From positions 1 to 20,525 of the forward strand of contig DASTKH010000058.1 of the NCBI GenBank assembly GCA_035716025.1: a stretch of DNA of 20,525 nucleotides, in the 5' to 3' direction. Position numbers and translations under genes: made by a program. The notes below the pieces were generated by a model that was not told the DNA's origin, made no database searches, and saw nothing but the letters and a program-made list of their open reading frames with translations. Positions 7,339 to 14,738 of this stretch are shown one piece after another. How positions within the stretch are numbered: the first letter of the stretch is position 1; each line of letters begins with the position of its first letter. This DNA is from JADGHE01 sp035716025 (GTDB taxonomy: Bacteria; Pseudomonadota; Alphaproteobacteria; Rhizobiales; Xanthobacteraceae).

Positions 7339-8325
7339 CTATTCGAGGTCGATCTTCACTTCGCTCATCGTCTTGCCCCACTTCGCCATCTGCTTGGCGA
7401 GCCACGCCTTCGCTTCGGCGACGGACGCGCTCGGAGTGGGATAGATGAGCTGTTTGGCATAGGCTTCTTTGAGCGCCGGCGAGGCGAGCGCCTTGCTGAC
7501 CGCGTCCTGCAGCTTTTCCTGAACCGCCGCGGGGGTCGCCGCGGGCACGAACATCATCGACCAGTTCGGCTCGCCAATACCAGGATACCCGAGCTCCGCC
7601 ATGGTGGGAATGTCGGGATATTCGGCAACGCGCTCGTCGGTGTTGACGGCGAGCGCCCGCAACTCGCCCGCCTTGATGAGACCGGCCGCGGTCGCCATGG
7701 TCATCTCCGCCGCCTGGATGTCTCCCGTCATGATGTCGCGCACCATCGCGGGCGGGCCCTCCTTCATGGGGATGTGAACCATGCGGATGCCGGCCCGCTT
7801 CTGCAGCATCTCGCCGGCATAGTGGGTGAAGGCGCCGACGCCGGTGGTCGAATATTTCACCTTGCCGGGATTGGCTTTCGCATAGGCGATGAATTCGGCG
7901 AAGGTCTTCGCCGGCATGTGCTTCGCGCTGACGATCCAGAACCCCGGCAACACCGAGACGCGGCTGATCGGCGTGATGTCCTTGTCGGGGTCGATGGTGA
8001 AGCGCTTGCGATAGAGGCGCGGCGTCAAAGCGCTCGTCGACACGTTGCCGATCATGACGGTGTGGCCGTCCGGCTTGGAGCGCGCCATTTCCTCGATCGC
8101 GATGATGCCGAAGGCGCCCGGCCGGTTTTCCACGACGACGTTCTGGCCGAGGATCGGCCGCATCGCTTCGGCGAGCACGCGGGCGGTCGCATCCGTCGCG
8201 CTGCCCGGCGCGAAGGCAACGATGATCTTGATCGGCCGGTTCGGAAAGGCGTCGTCGGCCCGCGCGCCGGACAATCCGGCGAGCAACGCCGCCGCCCCAA
8301 TGAGCAGCCCAAACGCATGTTTCAT
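7339..8325 (-). CDS. tctC: Periplasmic binding protein of tripartite tricarboxylate transporter (TctC/Bug family)
   Basis: 328 residues from the ATG at 8325, preceded by GGGGGAGGGAAGAG on the minus strand; the open frame extends further upstream but without support. A signal peptide is clear: MKH, a hydrophobic run, then GARA followed by DD, with likely cleavage after residue 23. The mature part begins with the Bug signature FPNRPIKIIVAFAPGSATD and has VVENRPGAFG, MARSKPDGHTVMIGN, KVKYSTTGVGAFTHYAGEM, VHIPMKEGPPAM and the DIPTMAELGYPG motif. Bug proteins bind carboxylates or other small organic acids in the periplasm and hand them to TctAB. This is the first gene of the second TTT operon. The ligand cannot be predicted from the sequence alone. 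Bug genes often occur in large numbers in related genomes. Confidence 0.95.
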   Translation of the reverse strand: MKHAFGLLIGAAALLAGLSGARADDAFPNRPIKIIVAFAPGSATDATARVLAEAMRPILGQNVVVENRPGAFGIIAIEEMARSKPDGHTVMIGNVSTSALTPRLYRKRFTIDPDKDITPISRVSVLPGFWIVSAKHMPAKTFAEFIAYAKANPGKVKYSTTGVGAFTHYAGEMLQKRAGIRMVHIPMKEGPPAMVRDIMTGDIQAAEMTMATAAGLIKAGELRALAVNTDERVAEYPDIPTMAELGYPGIGEPNWSMMFVPAATPAAVQEKLQDAVSKALASPALKEAYAKQLIYPTPSASVAEAKAWLAKQMAKWGKTMSEVKIDLE

Positions 8326-8474
8326 CTCTTCCCTCCCCCACGGTGCCCCGTTGGCCGTGTTGCGACCGCACCGGCGATGCGCCCGCAAGCCGGCGATTCA
8401 TGACAGAAGCGCCGCCAAAATGATACCGCTCCGCCAGTCCATCGCGCCCCGCGAACATGCGAACCGCGCGCTCT

Positions 8475-8544
8475 TTGCCCTCTCCCCTGGCGGGAGAGGG
8501 CAGCGCGCCGGAGCGATTAGCGAAGGCGCGCGGGTGAGGGGGCG
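8475..8544 (+). repeat. Intergenic hairpin repeat, copy 1
   Basis: The copy begins TTGCCCTCTCCC, makes a perfect 9-bp stem CCCTCTCCC / GGGAGAGGG around the loop CTGGC, continues with a GC-rich middle (CAGCGCGCCGGAGCG...), and ends GGGTGAGGGGGCG. It is nearly identical to copy 2, with differences only in the loop and around 8516-8519. Elements of this design are common between genes in Hyphomicrobiales. Confidence 0.85.
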
Positions 8545-8593
8545 TGCGCGCAGAGAGGCTTCGGAGGACGGCCCTCCGGCGCCCGCGCGTTCC

Positions 8594-8662
8594 TTGCCCT
8601 CTCCCCTTGCGGGAGAGGGCAGCGCGCCGGAGCGGCAGCGAAGGCGCGCGGGTGAGGGGGCG
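8594..8662 (+). repeat. Intergenic hairpin repeat, copy 2
   Basis: Direct copy of the element at 8475-8544, 119 bases further on, one base shorter, loop CTTGC. The same stem and the same GTGAGGGGG end are present. Flanking bases (GCCCGCGCG before the copy) are also partly shared, which suggests tandem duplication of a unit larger than the element. Confidence 0.85.
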
Positions 8663-8707
8663 CACGCCGAACGCGACGAGAGCCTCGGGCGCTTTCTGCT
8701 TCTCTTT

Positions 8708-8766
8708 CCCCCCTCACCCGGCTCGCCACGTTGCGGCTCGCCACCCTCTCCCGCAAGGGGAGAGGG
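8708..8766 (-). repeat. Intergenic hairpin repeat, copy 3, inverted and of another middle type
   Basis: Read on the minus strand it has the same stem with loop CTTGC and the same GGGTGAGGGGGG end. The middle is different: TGGCGAGCCG occurs there, then a near-repeat GTGGCGAGCCG. On the plus strand the stem (8744-8766) is followed by TTTT, so it looks like a terminator, although no plus-strand gene precedes it closely. Confidence 0.8.
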
Positions 8767-9080
8767 TTTTCCGTGCCGCCCGCTTGCGCCGTCCCTATGT
8801 CCAATTGCCCTCGGCATGGAGACTTCGCCAGGACCGGGGGGCCGGCCGGTAACGGAGTGCTTGACCGGGCGGCCGCGCGTCCTTCATTGACGTGGCGGGA
8901 ACAGCGCGGGGAATCGGTCCGGCCGGCCCGGCCGCAGGCAAGGACCGGCCGGGCGGGTGCGGTTCACCCTCCCACCGGCAAGCTTGACGCCGGCCGGTCC
9001 GCCGTTCGGGGCCGCCCGCGCAATTTTGTGCCACGATGCCTATCTAGACTCGGTCGGTTCTGCCCTCGGGATTTCAGGCC

Positions 9081-11312
9081 TTGCGCGACCTCTACCCCTC
9101 GGACTGGAAGGCGAAGCTCGGCCGGCTCCTGCTCGACATCGATTCGCGCATCGATTTCGCAATCTTCCAGAGCGGCCGGCGATTGCGCGAGGGTTTCGAG
9201 CGTTTCGCGGCCTTCATGGACCGGTTCCATGTGGGCGGCGTGAAGCGCTTTCTGGTCGAACTCGCCTCCGAAGGCGCGACGCTCGGCCTCGGCGGCCTCA
9301 TCGTCATGCTGGCGCTCGCCGTTCCCGCCTTTCACGAGACGAGCGACGACGACTGGCTGAAGAGCTCCGAACTCGCCGTCACCTTCCTCGACCGCTACGG
9401 CCATGAGGTGGGCAGCCGCGGCATCCGCCACAACGATTCGATCCCGCTCGAGGACTTCCCCGATCACCTCATCAAAGCCGTGCTCGCAACCGAGGACCGG
9501 CGCTTCTACGAGCATTTCGGCATCGACATCGCCGGCACGTTCCGCGCGCTCGTTGCCAACACGCGGGCGGGCGGCGTCGTGCAGGGCGGCTCTTCCATCA
9601 CACAGCAGCTCGCCAAGAACCTTTTCCTCAACAACGAGCGGACGATCGAGCGCAAGGTTAAGGAGGCGTTTCTTGCGATCTGGCTCGAGGCGCGGCTCTC
9701 CAAGAACGAGATTCTCAAGCTCTATCTCGACCGCGCCTATATGGGCGGAGGCGCATTCGGGGTGGACGCCGCGGCGCAGTATTATTTCGGAAAGTCCGTG
9801 CGCGATGTAAATCTCTCCGAAGCCGCGATGCTCGCGGGCCTGTTCAAGGCGCCGACGCGGTTTGCCCCGCACATCAACCTGCCGGCGGCGCGCGCGCGGG
9901 CGAATGTCGTGCTCGACAATCTGGTCGAAGCGGGCTTCATGACCGAAGGCCAGGTCTTCGGCGCGCGGCGCCATCCGGCGAACGTCGTCGACCGGCGCGA
10001 CGAGAATGCGCCCAACTACTATCTCGACTGGGCCTTCGAGGAGGTGAAGCGCATCGTCGCCACGCTGCCGCGGTCGCTCAACGAGCGGGTCTTCGTCGTC
10101 CGCACCGGACTTGATCCCTCGATCCAGCGTGAGGCCGAGAATGCGGTCGAGAATTCGCTCCGCCAATACGGGAAGGAATATCACGCGAGCCAATCCGCGC
10201 TGGTGCTGGCCGATCTCGACGGAACCGTGCGGGCGATGGTCGGCGGGCGCGACTACGGGGAAAGCCAGTTCAACCGCGCAACCGACGCCTTCCGCCAGCC
10301 CGGGTCCTCGTTCAAGCCCTACGTCTATGCGACCGCGCTGATGAACGGCATGAAGCCGACGACCGTCGTGCAGGACGCGCCGATCTGCCTCGGCAACTGG
10401 TGCCCACAGAACTACAGCCATTCCTTCTCGGGCCGGGTGACGCTGCTGCAGGCGCTCACCCGTTCGATCAATGTCGTTCCGGTGCGGCTTTCCGTGATGC
10501 TCGGCGACGGCAAGGGCGCAAAGGCCGGCCGCGCCAAGATCATCGCGACGGCGAAGGCCATGGGCATCACCACGCCGCTTCCCGACACGCCTTCCCTGCC
10601 GATCGGGGCCGACGCCGTGACCGTGCTCGAGCATACGGTCGCCTACGCAACCTTCGCCAATCACGGCAAAGCCGTGACCCCGCACGCGATCCTGGAACTG
10701 CGCACCGCGGACGGGCGGACGGTCTGGCGCTTCGACCGCGACGGACAGAAGCCGCGCCAGGTTCTGCCGCCGCAGGTGGCCGAGGACATGGTGATGATGA
10801 TGAACAGCGTCGTCGAACACGGCACCGCGCGCCGCGCGCAGCTGCCCGGAATCCGCGCGGCCGGAAAAACCGGAACGACGAACGCCTATCGCGACGCCTG
10901 GTTCGTCGGCTTTACCGGGAATTATGTCTGCGGCGTGTGGTTCGGCAATGACGACTACAGTCCAACCAACCGCATGACCGGAGGCTCCTTGCCGGCGATG
11001 ACGTGGCGTCAGGTGATGGCTTATGCCCACCAGGGCGTCGATCTGAAGACCGTTCCCGGCATGCCGGCCGGCCCGGCGCCGACCCCGCCGCAGGTCGCGA
11101 GTACGAATTCCGAGCCGGCTCCCCAAGCCGCCGTCCGCCCGGCGGTCCTGTCAAAGCGCGCGGCCGACGCGCTCCTGCGCATCGAACGGCTGTTGGAGCA
11201 GGCGGCGCGCCCCGCCGATGCCGCCGCGGAAAGCTCCGCGCCGCGTGTTCCGAGGGGCAGCAGCCTGCATGAGGCGCGCGAGAGCGTCGCCGTCGCCCGC
11301 GAGGGACGGTAA
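9081..11312 (+). CDS. Class A penicillin-binding protein 1A (bifunctional glycosyltransferase/transpeptidase)
   Basis: 743 residues from a TTG at 9081; the frame is closed by a TAG at 9045 and no ATG lies before residue 46. The protein polymerises and cross-links peptidoglycan at the outer face of the inner membrane. A cytoplasmic N-terminal part of about 65 residues precedes one membrane helix (about 67-84). The GT51 domain has EDRRFYEHFGID (Glu138 likely catalytic), GGSSITQQLAKN (169-180) and KEAFLAIWLE. The transpeptidase domain has QPGSSFKP with nucleophile Ser409 and Lys412, SIN at 462-464 and KTGTT at 596-600. A proline/alanine-rich C-terminal tail follows. All catalytic motifs are intact. 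The conserved N-terminal region RFHVGGVKRFLVELASEG is typical of rhizobial PBP1A proteins and supports a start near 9081, though the exact codon is uncertain. Confidence 0.96.
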   Translation: MRDLYPSDWKAKLGRLLLDIDSRIDFAIFQSGRRLREGFERFAAFMDRFHVGGVKRFLVELASEGATLGLGGLIVMLALAVPAFHETSDDDWLKSSELAVTFLDRYGHEVGSRGIRHNDSIPLEDFPDHLIKAVLATEDRRFYEHFGIDIAGTFRALVANTRAGGVVQGGSSITQQLAKNLFLNNERTIERKVKEAFLAIWLEARLSKNEILKLYLDRAYMGGGAFGVDAAAQYYFGKSVRDVNLSEAAMLAGLFKAPTRFAPHINLPAARARANVVLDNLVEAGFMTEGQVFGARRHPANVVDRRDENAPNYYLDWAFEEVKRIVATLPRSLNERVFVVRTGLDPSIQREAENAVENSLRQYGKEYHASQSALVLADLDGTVRAMVGGRDYGESQFNRATDAFRQPGSSFKPYVYATALMNGMKPTTVVQDAPICLGNWCPQNYSHSFSGRVTLLQALTRSINVVPVRLSVMLGDGKGAKAGRAKIIATAKAMGITTPLPDTPSLPIGADAVTVLEHTVAYATFANHGKAVTPHAILELRTADGRTVWRFDRDGQKPRQVLPPQVAEDMVMMMNSVVEHGTARRAQLPGIRAAGKTGTTNAYRDAWFVGFTGNYVCGVWFGNDDYSPTNRMTGGSLPAMTWRQVMAYAHQGVDLKTVPGMPAGPAPTPPQVASTNSEPAPQAAVRPAVLSKRAADALLRIERLLEQAARPADAAAESSAPRVPRGSSLHEARESVAVAREGR

Positions 11313-11406
11313 GCGTACGCGATCGCTGGCCCAAGCTTTGCGCCTGCCGGCAACGCCATGCTAAAGCCTGAGCTTCGGCCTCCCCCCAACTGCGCGGAAC
11401 GGTGAC

Positions 11407-11985
11407 GTGCAACTGCTCGGCGGATTGTTCATCACCATCGTCATCGCCATCTTTCTCGGGCTCGGGGCGACCTGGTACACGACCGTACGCGGAGTCAGCT
11501 TCGGCGGAGTGACGAGCGGCGCCTGGACCGCGTGGCCGAAATCCGGAACACAGGACATCGAACCCTATGCCCGCGCGGCCATGGCGCGCAGCGGCGAGTT
11601 GCCGCTCGGTTCGGGCGACGGGGTCGCCTTTCGCGCCTCGGGCGACGATTCCGGCCGCCCGTTCGACGGCCGTTGCGTCGTGACGCTCGCCGGGACCACG
11701 CCGCTCGCCCGCTATTGGACGCTCACCCTTTACGATCGCGACGGCAATCTCGTGCCCAACGCGGTCGGCCGACACGGTTTCACGAGCCTCGAGATCGTGC
11801 GGGCAAGCGACGGCACCTTCGCGATCACCGTTTCCCCCCAGGCGCGGCCGGGCAACTGGCTGCCGAGCGGCGGTATCGACCGGTACCAATTGGTGCTGCG
11901 CCTCTATGACACGGCCGTCGGCGTCGCCACGCGCGCCGGGCGCGAAACACCCATGCCTTCCGTCCGCACGGAGGGTTGCCCGTGA
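11407..11985 (+). CDS. DUF1214-family membrane-anchored protein
   Basis: 192 residues from GTG. The N-terminal hydrophobic segment (about residues 4-22, GGLFITIVIAIFLGLGATWY) should anchor the protein in the inner membrane with the rest outside. The C-terminal half has RYWTLTLYDRDGNLVPNAV and the motif GNWLPSG, followed by YQLVLRLYD, all hallmarks of DUF1214. In larger relatives a DUF1254 domain and a DUF1214 domain lie on one chain. Here the next gene, which overlaps the stop codon, encodes the likely partner. Function is not known to me. PBP1A ends 94 bases upstream on the same strand; co-transcription is possible. Confidence 0.8.
   Translation: MQLLGGLFITIVIAIFLGLGATWYTTVRGVSFGGVTSGAWTAWPKSGTQDIEPYARAAMARSGELPLGSGDGVAFRASGDDSGRPFDGRCVVTLAGTTPLARYWTLTLYDRDGNLVPNAVGRHGFTSLEIVRASDGTFAITVSPQARPGNWLPSGGIDRYQLVLRLYDTAVGVATRAGRETPMPSVRTEGCP
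11971..11975 (+). promoter_or_regulatory. GAGGG ribosome binding site deciding the GTG start at 11982
   Basis: GAGGG is six bases before GTG 11982 and overlaps a possible TTG at 11976 too closely for that codon to be used. The chosen start gives a GTGA overlap with the upstream stop, the usual form of coupling. Confidence 0.6.
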
Positions 11986-12533
11986 TTCGCTGGCTGGGCT
12001 GGGTTTTCGCCGGCATCGTGCTGGGCGGCATCGTGCATCTGTCGACCGTGCTGATTCTGCCTCTGACGGCGACCCGAAACGGCTATTCGCGGCTCGAGCC
12101 GTTCGCTCCAGTCAACACCATGACGCTGCTGCCGCAGCCCACGCCCGCTTCCGCCGTGTTGCCGTTTCTCGATCCCGCTTTCGCGACGGCCGTCTGCCGC
12201 TACGACTTGACGGTCGCACCGTTGAAGGTCGTGGTCACGGCAAGCCAAGCCTATACTTCGCTGTCGTTTTATACGCCGCGCGGCATCGCATTTTATGCGA
12301 TCAACGATCGCGCGGCCGTGCGGCGTACCATTGAGCTCGATCTCATGACTTCCGAGCAGCGCGCCCAGATCCAGGAGGACGAGGAGGTGACGGCGGCCGA
12401 CCGGCTGATCGTGGAATCGCCCACGCCCGGCGGGCTTCTCGTGGTGCGCGGATTTGCGCCCGAACCGGGCGACATGCCGGTCGTGCGCGGCGTGCTTTCG
12501 CAAGCTCAGTGTCGCCCGCAGCCGTTACAATGA
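11982..12533 (+). CDS. DUF1254-like small membrane-anchored protein
   Basis: 183 residues from the GTG that overlaps the stop codon of the DUF1214 gene. An N-terminal hydrophobic helix (WLGWVFAGIVLGGIVHLSTV) is followed by LTATRNGYSRLEPF and NTMTLLP. Then come PFLDPAFATAVCRYDL, SLSFYTPRGIAFYAINDRAA and a C-terminal RLIVESPTPGGLLVVRGF. Related small proteins are usually labelled DUF1254 and always seem to stand beside a DUF1214 gene in rhizobia (recalled, not checked). The two products probably act together in or at the outer face of the inner membrane. Function is unknown. The stop lies 22 bases from the convergent lipoprotein gene. Confidence 0.7.
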   Translation: MIRWLGWVFAGIVLGGIVHLSTVLILPLTATRNGYSRLEPFAPVNTMTLLPQPTPASAVLPFLDPAFATAVCRYDLTVAPLKVVVTASQAYTSLSFYTPRGIAFYAINDRAAVRRTIELDLMTSEQRAQIQEDEEVTAADRLIVESPTPGGLLVVRGFAPEPGDMPVVRGVLSQAQCRPQPLQ

Positions 12534-12555
12534 TCGCGCTGCGGCTTCGGATGCG

Positions 12556-13284
12556 TTATTGCGCGGGCGCGCCTGCCGCCGCGAGCGCCGGCCGTGGAGC
12601 GGCAAACACGCGAATTTCGCGGAGCCTTCGTTCGAGTTCGTGGCGTTGGCGCTCGGCCTCGACCGCAAGCGGCGACGGCAGCGCGACGACAAGCCGCTCC
12701 AGCGCCGTGCGGTACATGGCAGCGCGTTCCGACATCACGCGATGCACTTCGGCGATGAGCATCATGTTTTCGCGTAGGCGGCGCTCGGCGGCACGCTCCT
12801 CCGCCGCCGTCAAGCCGGTGACATAGGGAACGGCCCGCCGGCGTCGCATGTCGAGGTCGGCAACGCGCCGCGCGACGAGAAAGAAGGGCTCGATCCGCAC
12901 GATGTCGTTGCGGGTGTCGTCGATCAACCGCGAATAGCGGGCGACCGACGAACGAAACGGTCCTTGCACGAGATGTTGCACGTAACGCCCGGAGGCGTGC
13001 GCGTCCTGCGCCGACGGCGCCGGACCGAGCAGTGAGCGGCTCTGCTCGCCGGGGCTCGCCAGCAGATTGCGCGCGAGGTCGCGCAGATGCCGTTCGTCGT
13101 CGGTCAACGGAGAGGCGGAGCCGTTTGTCCCCGGTGCGCTCTCCTCCGCATAGGAAACGGCGCTCGGGTCGCGACCGAAATCGGCCGTGCGCGCGCAGCC
13201 GGCAAGCCCCGCAGCCACACTCAGAAGAAGAAGCGATCGGAGGATGAAGGGGCGGCCCGCGAAGGCGCCGGGATGCGCGCGCAT
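12556..13284 (-). CDS. Putative lipoprotein of unknown function
   Basis: 242 residues from the ATG at 13284. The frame is open further upstream, but that part overlaps the small gene at 13310-13510 and does not look coding. The N terminus is a lipoprotein signal: basic start, LRSLLLLSVAAGLAGC with the lipobox ending at Cys30. The rest is hydrophilic. It has TDDERHLRDLARNLLASPG near 60-80, a central VQGPFRSSVARYSRLIDDT, NDIVRIEPFFLVARRVADLD, and a charged, probably helical C-terminal half (AAEERAAERRLRENMMLIAE... and AVEAERQRHELERRLREIRV) that may form coiled coil. It ends in an alanine/proline tail. I do not recognise a named domain. It is likely in one operon with the small MGTVIRFP gene, 25 bases upstream. 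Confidence 0.75.
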   Translation of the reverse strand: MRAHPGAFAGRPFILRSLLLLSVAAGLAGCARTADFGRDPSAVSYAEESAPGTNGSASPLTDDERHLRDLARNLLASPGEQSRSLLGPAPSAQDAHASGRYVQHLVQGPFRSSVARYSRLIDDTRNDIVRIEPFFLVARRVADLDMRRRRAVPYVTGLTAAEERAAERRLRENMMLIAEVHRVMSERAAMYRTALERLVVALPSPLAVEAERQRHELERRLREIRVFAAPRPALAAAGAPAQ

Positions 13285-13309
13285 CGTGGACGGGCGCCTC
13301 GGCTGCTTG

Positions 13310-13510
13310 TCAGGAACGCCGGCCGCGGCGGCGGCGTCCGTTGCCTTGCGGAGCGCCGGCCCCCGGAGCGAGGGACGTCGTGTTTTCCTCGATATGCCTT
13401 TCGATCCGGACGACCGGGAGAATGATGATCGAACCGGGCTCGGAAGAGACCGTCGAACCCGCATTCCAGCCGGTGCGGCGCTCGTCCGGAAACCTGATGA
13501 CAGTGCCCAT
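13310..13510 (-). CDS. Small conserved-looking protein beginning MGTVIRFP
   Basis: 66 residues. The ATG at 13510 is preceded on the minus strand by GGGAGGGTGCC, a strong ribosome binding site. The protein starts MGTVIRFPDERR and has a hydrophobic centre SIIILPVVRIERH, then a basic end RRRRGRRS. Short proteins with an MGxVIxFP start are familiar to me from rhizobial genomes, but no function is known. The lipoprotein gene follows after 25 bases. Upstream at 13591-13606 is a CtrA-like site, about 80 bases before the start codon. The longer open frames on the same DNA are shadows of this gene. Confidence 0.65.
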   Translation of the reverse strand: MGTVIRFPDERRTGWNAGSTVSSEPGSIIILPVVRIERHIEENTTSLAPGAGAPQGNGRRRRGRRS

Positions 13511-13590
13511 GGCACCCTCCCCTTCCGCCCCATTGCGAGGCGCGGCGACAGCGTCCCAATCCGCCGCTTACGGATTAGGGACTTACAAGG

Positions 13591-13606
13591 TTAACGGTCT
13601 GCTAAC
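13591..13606. promoter_or_regulatory. Candidate CtrA-type site TTAA-N7-CTAAC
   Basis: The bases ttaacggtctgctaac differ by one position from the alphaproteobacterial CtrA consensus TTAA-N7-TTAAC. The site is in the divergent region between the small MGTVIRFP gene (-) and the DUF2336 gene (+). TTAA is rare in this GC-rich window. Binding is inferred, not shown. Confidence 0.4.
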
Positions 13607-13745
13607 GGACCCCTTCTAGGATCGGATCGGGCATTGACCCGTCGTGCTTTTCTCGGACCGTCGCAGATTAGTCGCACCAGGGTATGGGGTCGGTTCGATC
13701 GGTCGCGCGCCCCGCCGAATCATGCCTAAGGGAGCCTTAAGTCGC

Positions 13746-14738
13746 ATGTCCCGCGCCTTCGCCAATCTCGACGGGCTCTTGCGTCTGTCGCGCGCGGACG
13801 GGATCGATATCCGCCCCGCCCTGTTGCGTGTCATCACGGATCTGTTCGTGCAGGAGGCGACCCATACACGGGAAGAGATCCAGCAATATGCCGAACTCTC
13901 GTTGCGGCTGCTGCCGGTCGTCGATCCGCAGACGCGATCTGCCGTCGTCGCCAAGCTGACGGCATGTGCCGGCACACCGGCGTGGCTCCTGCAGGAAATC
14001 CAGCGCCTTCCCACCGCGGGAAACGCCCGCCGGTCCGACCCATCGATCGACACCGTCGCACAGGCCATCGCGGCGCAAAGTCCCGCGGGCCCGGGAACGA
14101 AGCCCGCCGCAGTGACGTTTTCGCAAGTCCATGGCGGTGCGGCCCCGGAGGCCGGCGAGCCCATCGGCGAGCAATTTCTCCGCGCCGCGCCGCCCGAACG
14201 TCAGGCGCTGCTGCTGCACCTGCAGGAGACCCAGCCTCGGGGCGTGGACTTCGCCCGACTGCGGAACCGGCTGGCCACGATCGAACGCCTTCGCGCCGCG
14301 GCGGAGACGCGCCATCAGCGCGAATTCGCCCGCGAACTCCAGCACGCCTTCGACCTCTCGAACCGCATCGCCGGCGAGATCGCCTACGATGATTGGGGCG
14401 AACCGCTGCTCGTCATCGCCCGCGCGGCTGACATGCCGGAAGATGTGTTCTTGCGCATTCTGCTTCTGCTCAATCCGGCAATCGGCGAATCCGTCGAACG
14501 GGTGTTCAGCCTCTACCGGCTGTACGGCCGCGTGGACCTGGCCGCCGCAACCCCCATTCTGGCGAGTTGGCAGGAGGAGTCGCGGGGCCGGGGAAAGCCG
14601 CGATACCAATCGTTGCACGCACCGGACGGCGCAGCCGTGCGACCAGGCACGCGGGATGCGGTCAAAACCGCGACGGAACTGCAGCGCGAGGTTGCCGCTC
14701 GGCCGGCGACACCGCTCAGGCGTCAGGGAACGACCTGA
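13746..14738 (+). CDS. DUF2336 domain protein
   Basis: 330 residues from the ATG at 13746 (MSRAFANLDGLLRLSRADG). In-frame ATGs at 13722 and an earlier start at 13644 would add basic residues of no apparent conservation. The N-terminal half has FVQEATHTREEIQQYAELSL, RLLPVVDPQTRSAVVAKLTA and PAWLLQEI, which fit the helical-repeat style of DUF2336. The C-terminal half has further helical pairs such as ALLLHLQETQPRG, FDLSNRIAGEIAYDDWGEPL and VFLRILLLLNPAIGESVERV. It is cytoplasmic with no signal or membrane segment. Function is unknown; a helical scaffold is plausible. The last 16 bases overlap the tail of the convergent DUF1491 gene. Confidence 0.75.
   Translation: MSRAFANLDGLLRLSRADGIDIRPALLRVITDLFVQEATHTREEIQQYAELSLRLLPVVDPQTRSAVVAKLTACAGTPAWLLQEIQRLPTAGNARRSDPSIDTVAQAIAAQSPAGPGTKPAAVTFSQVHGGAAPEAGEPIGEQFLRAAPPERQALLLHLQETQPRGVDFARLRNRLATIERLRAAAETRHQREFARELQHAFDLSNRIAGEIAYDDWGEPLLVIARAADMPEDVFLRILLLLNPAIGESVERVFSLYRLYGRVDLAAATPILASWQEESRGRGKPRYQSLHAPDGAAVRPGTRDAVKTATELQREVAARPATPLRRQGTT

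Larger units (their letters stand above)
8326..9080. other. 755-base intergenic region with three hairpin repeats
   Basis: The region lies between the divergent tctC (-) and PBP1A (+) genes. It holds no convincing gene. The frames that look open give arginine-, serine- and proline-rich peptides made by the repeats themselves (for example PLPLRERVASR). Three repeat copies occupy 8475-8766. The part 8880-9080 is GC-rich with a TATCTA at 9041 that might be a -10 box for the PBP gene, but no matching -35 is evident. Confidence 0.6.

Noticed and set aside
8475..8766. CRISPR array
   Set aside because: There are only three copies, one inverted and with a different middle; spacers are not of even length and no cas gene is near.
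8517..8890. Short open frames giving PLPLRERVASR-like peptides
   Set aside because: They are translations of the intergenic hairpin repeats, a well-known source of false small genes.
9018..9046. Sigma-70 promoter for PBP1A with -10 TATCTA
   Set aside because: No matching -35 at the right distance; kept only as a remark in the intergenic entry.
8964..11126. A 720-codon open frame on the minus strand
   Set aside because: It is antisense to the PBP1A gene, whose catalytic motifs are all intact. Its translation is rich in Arg, Gly and His without known motifs. It is a product of high GC at third codon positions.
13285..13533. N-terminal extension of the lipoprotein to 13533
   Set aside because: The added 83 residues are basic and overlap the better-supported small gene; the lipoprotein signal places the start at 13284.
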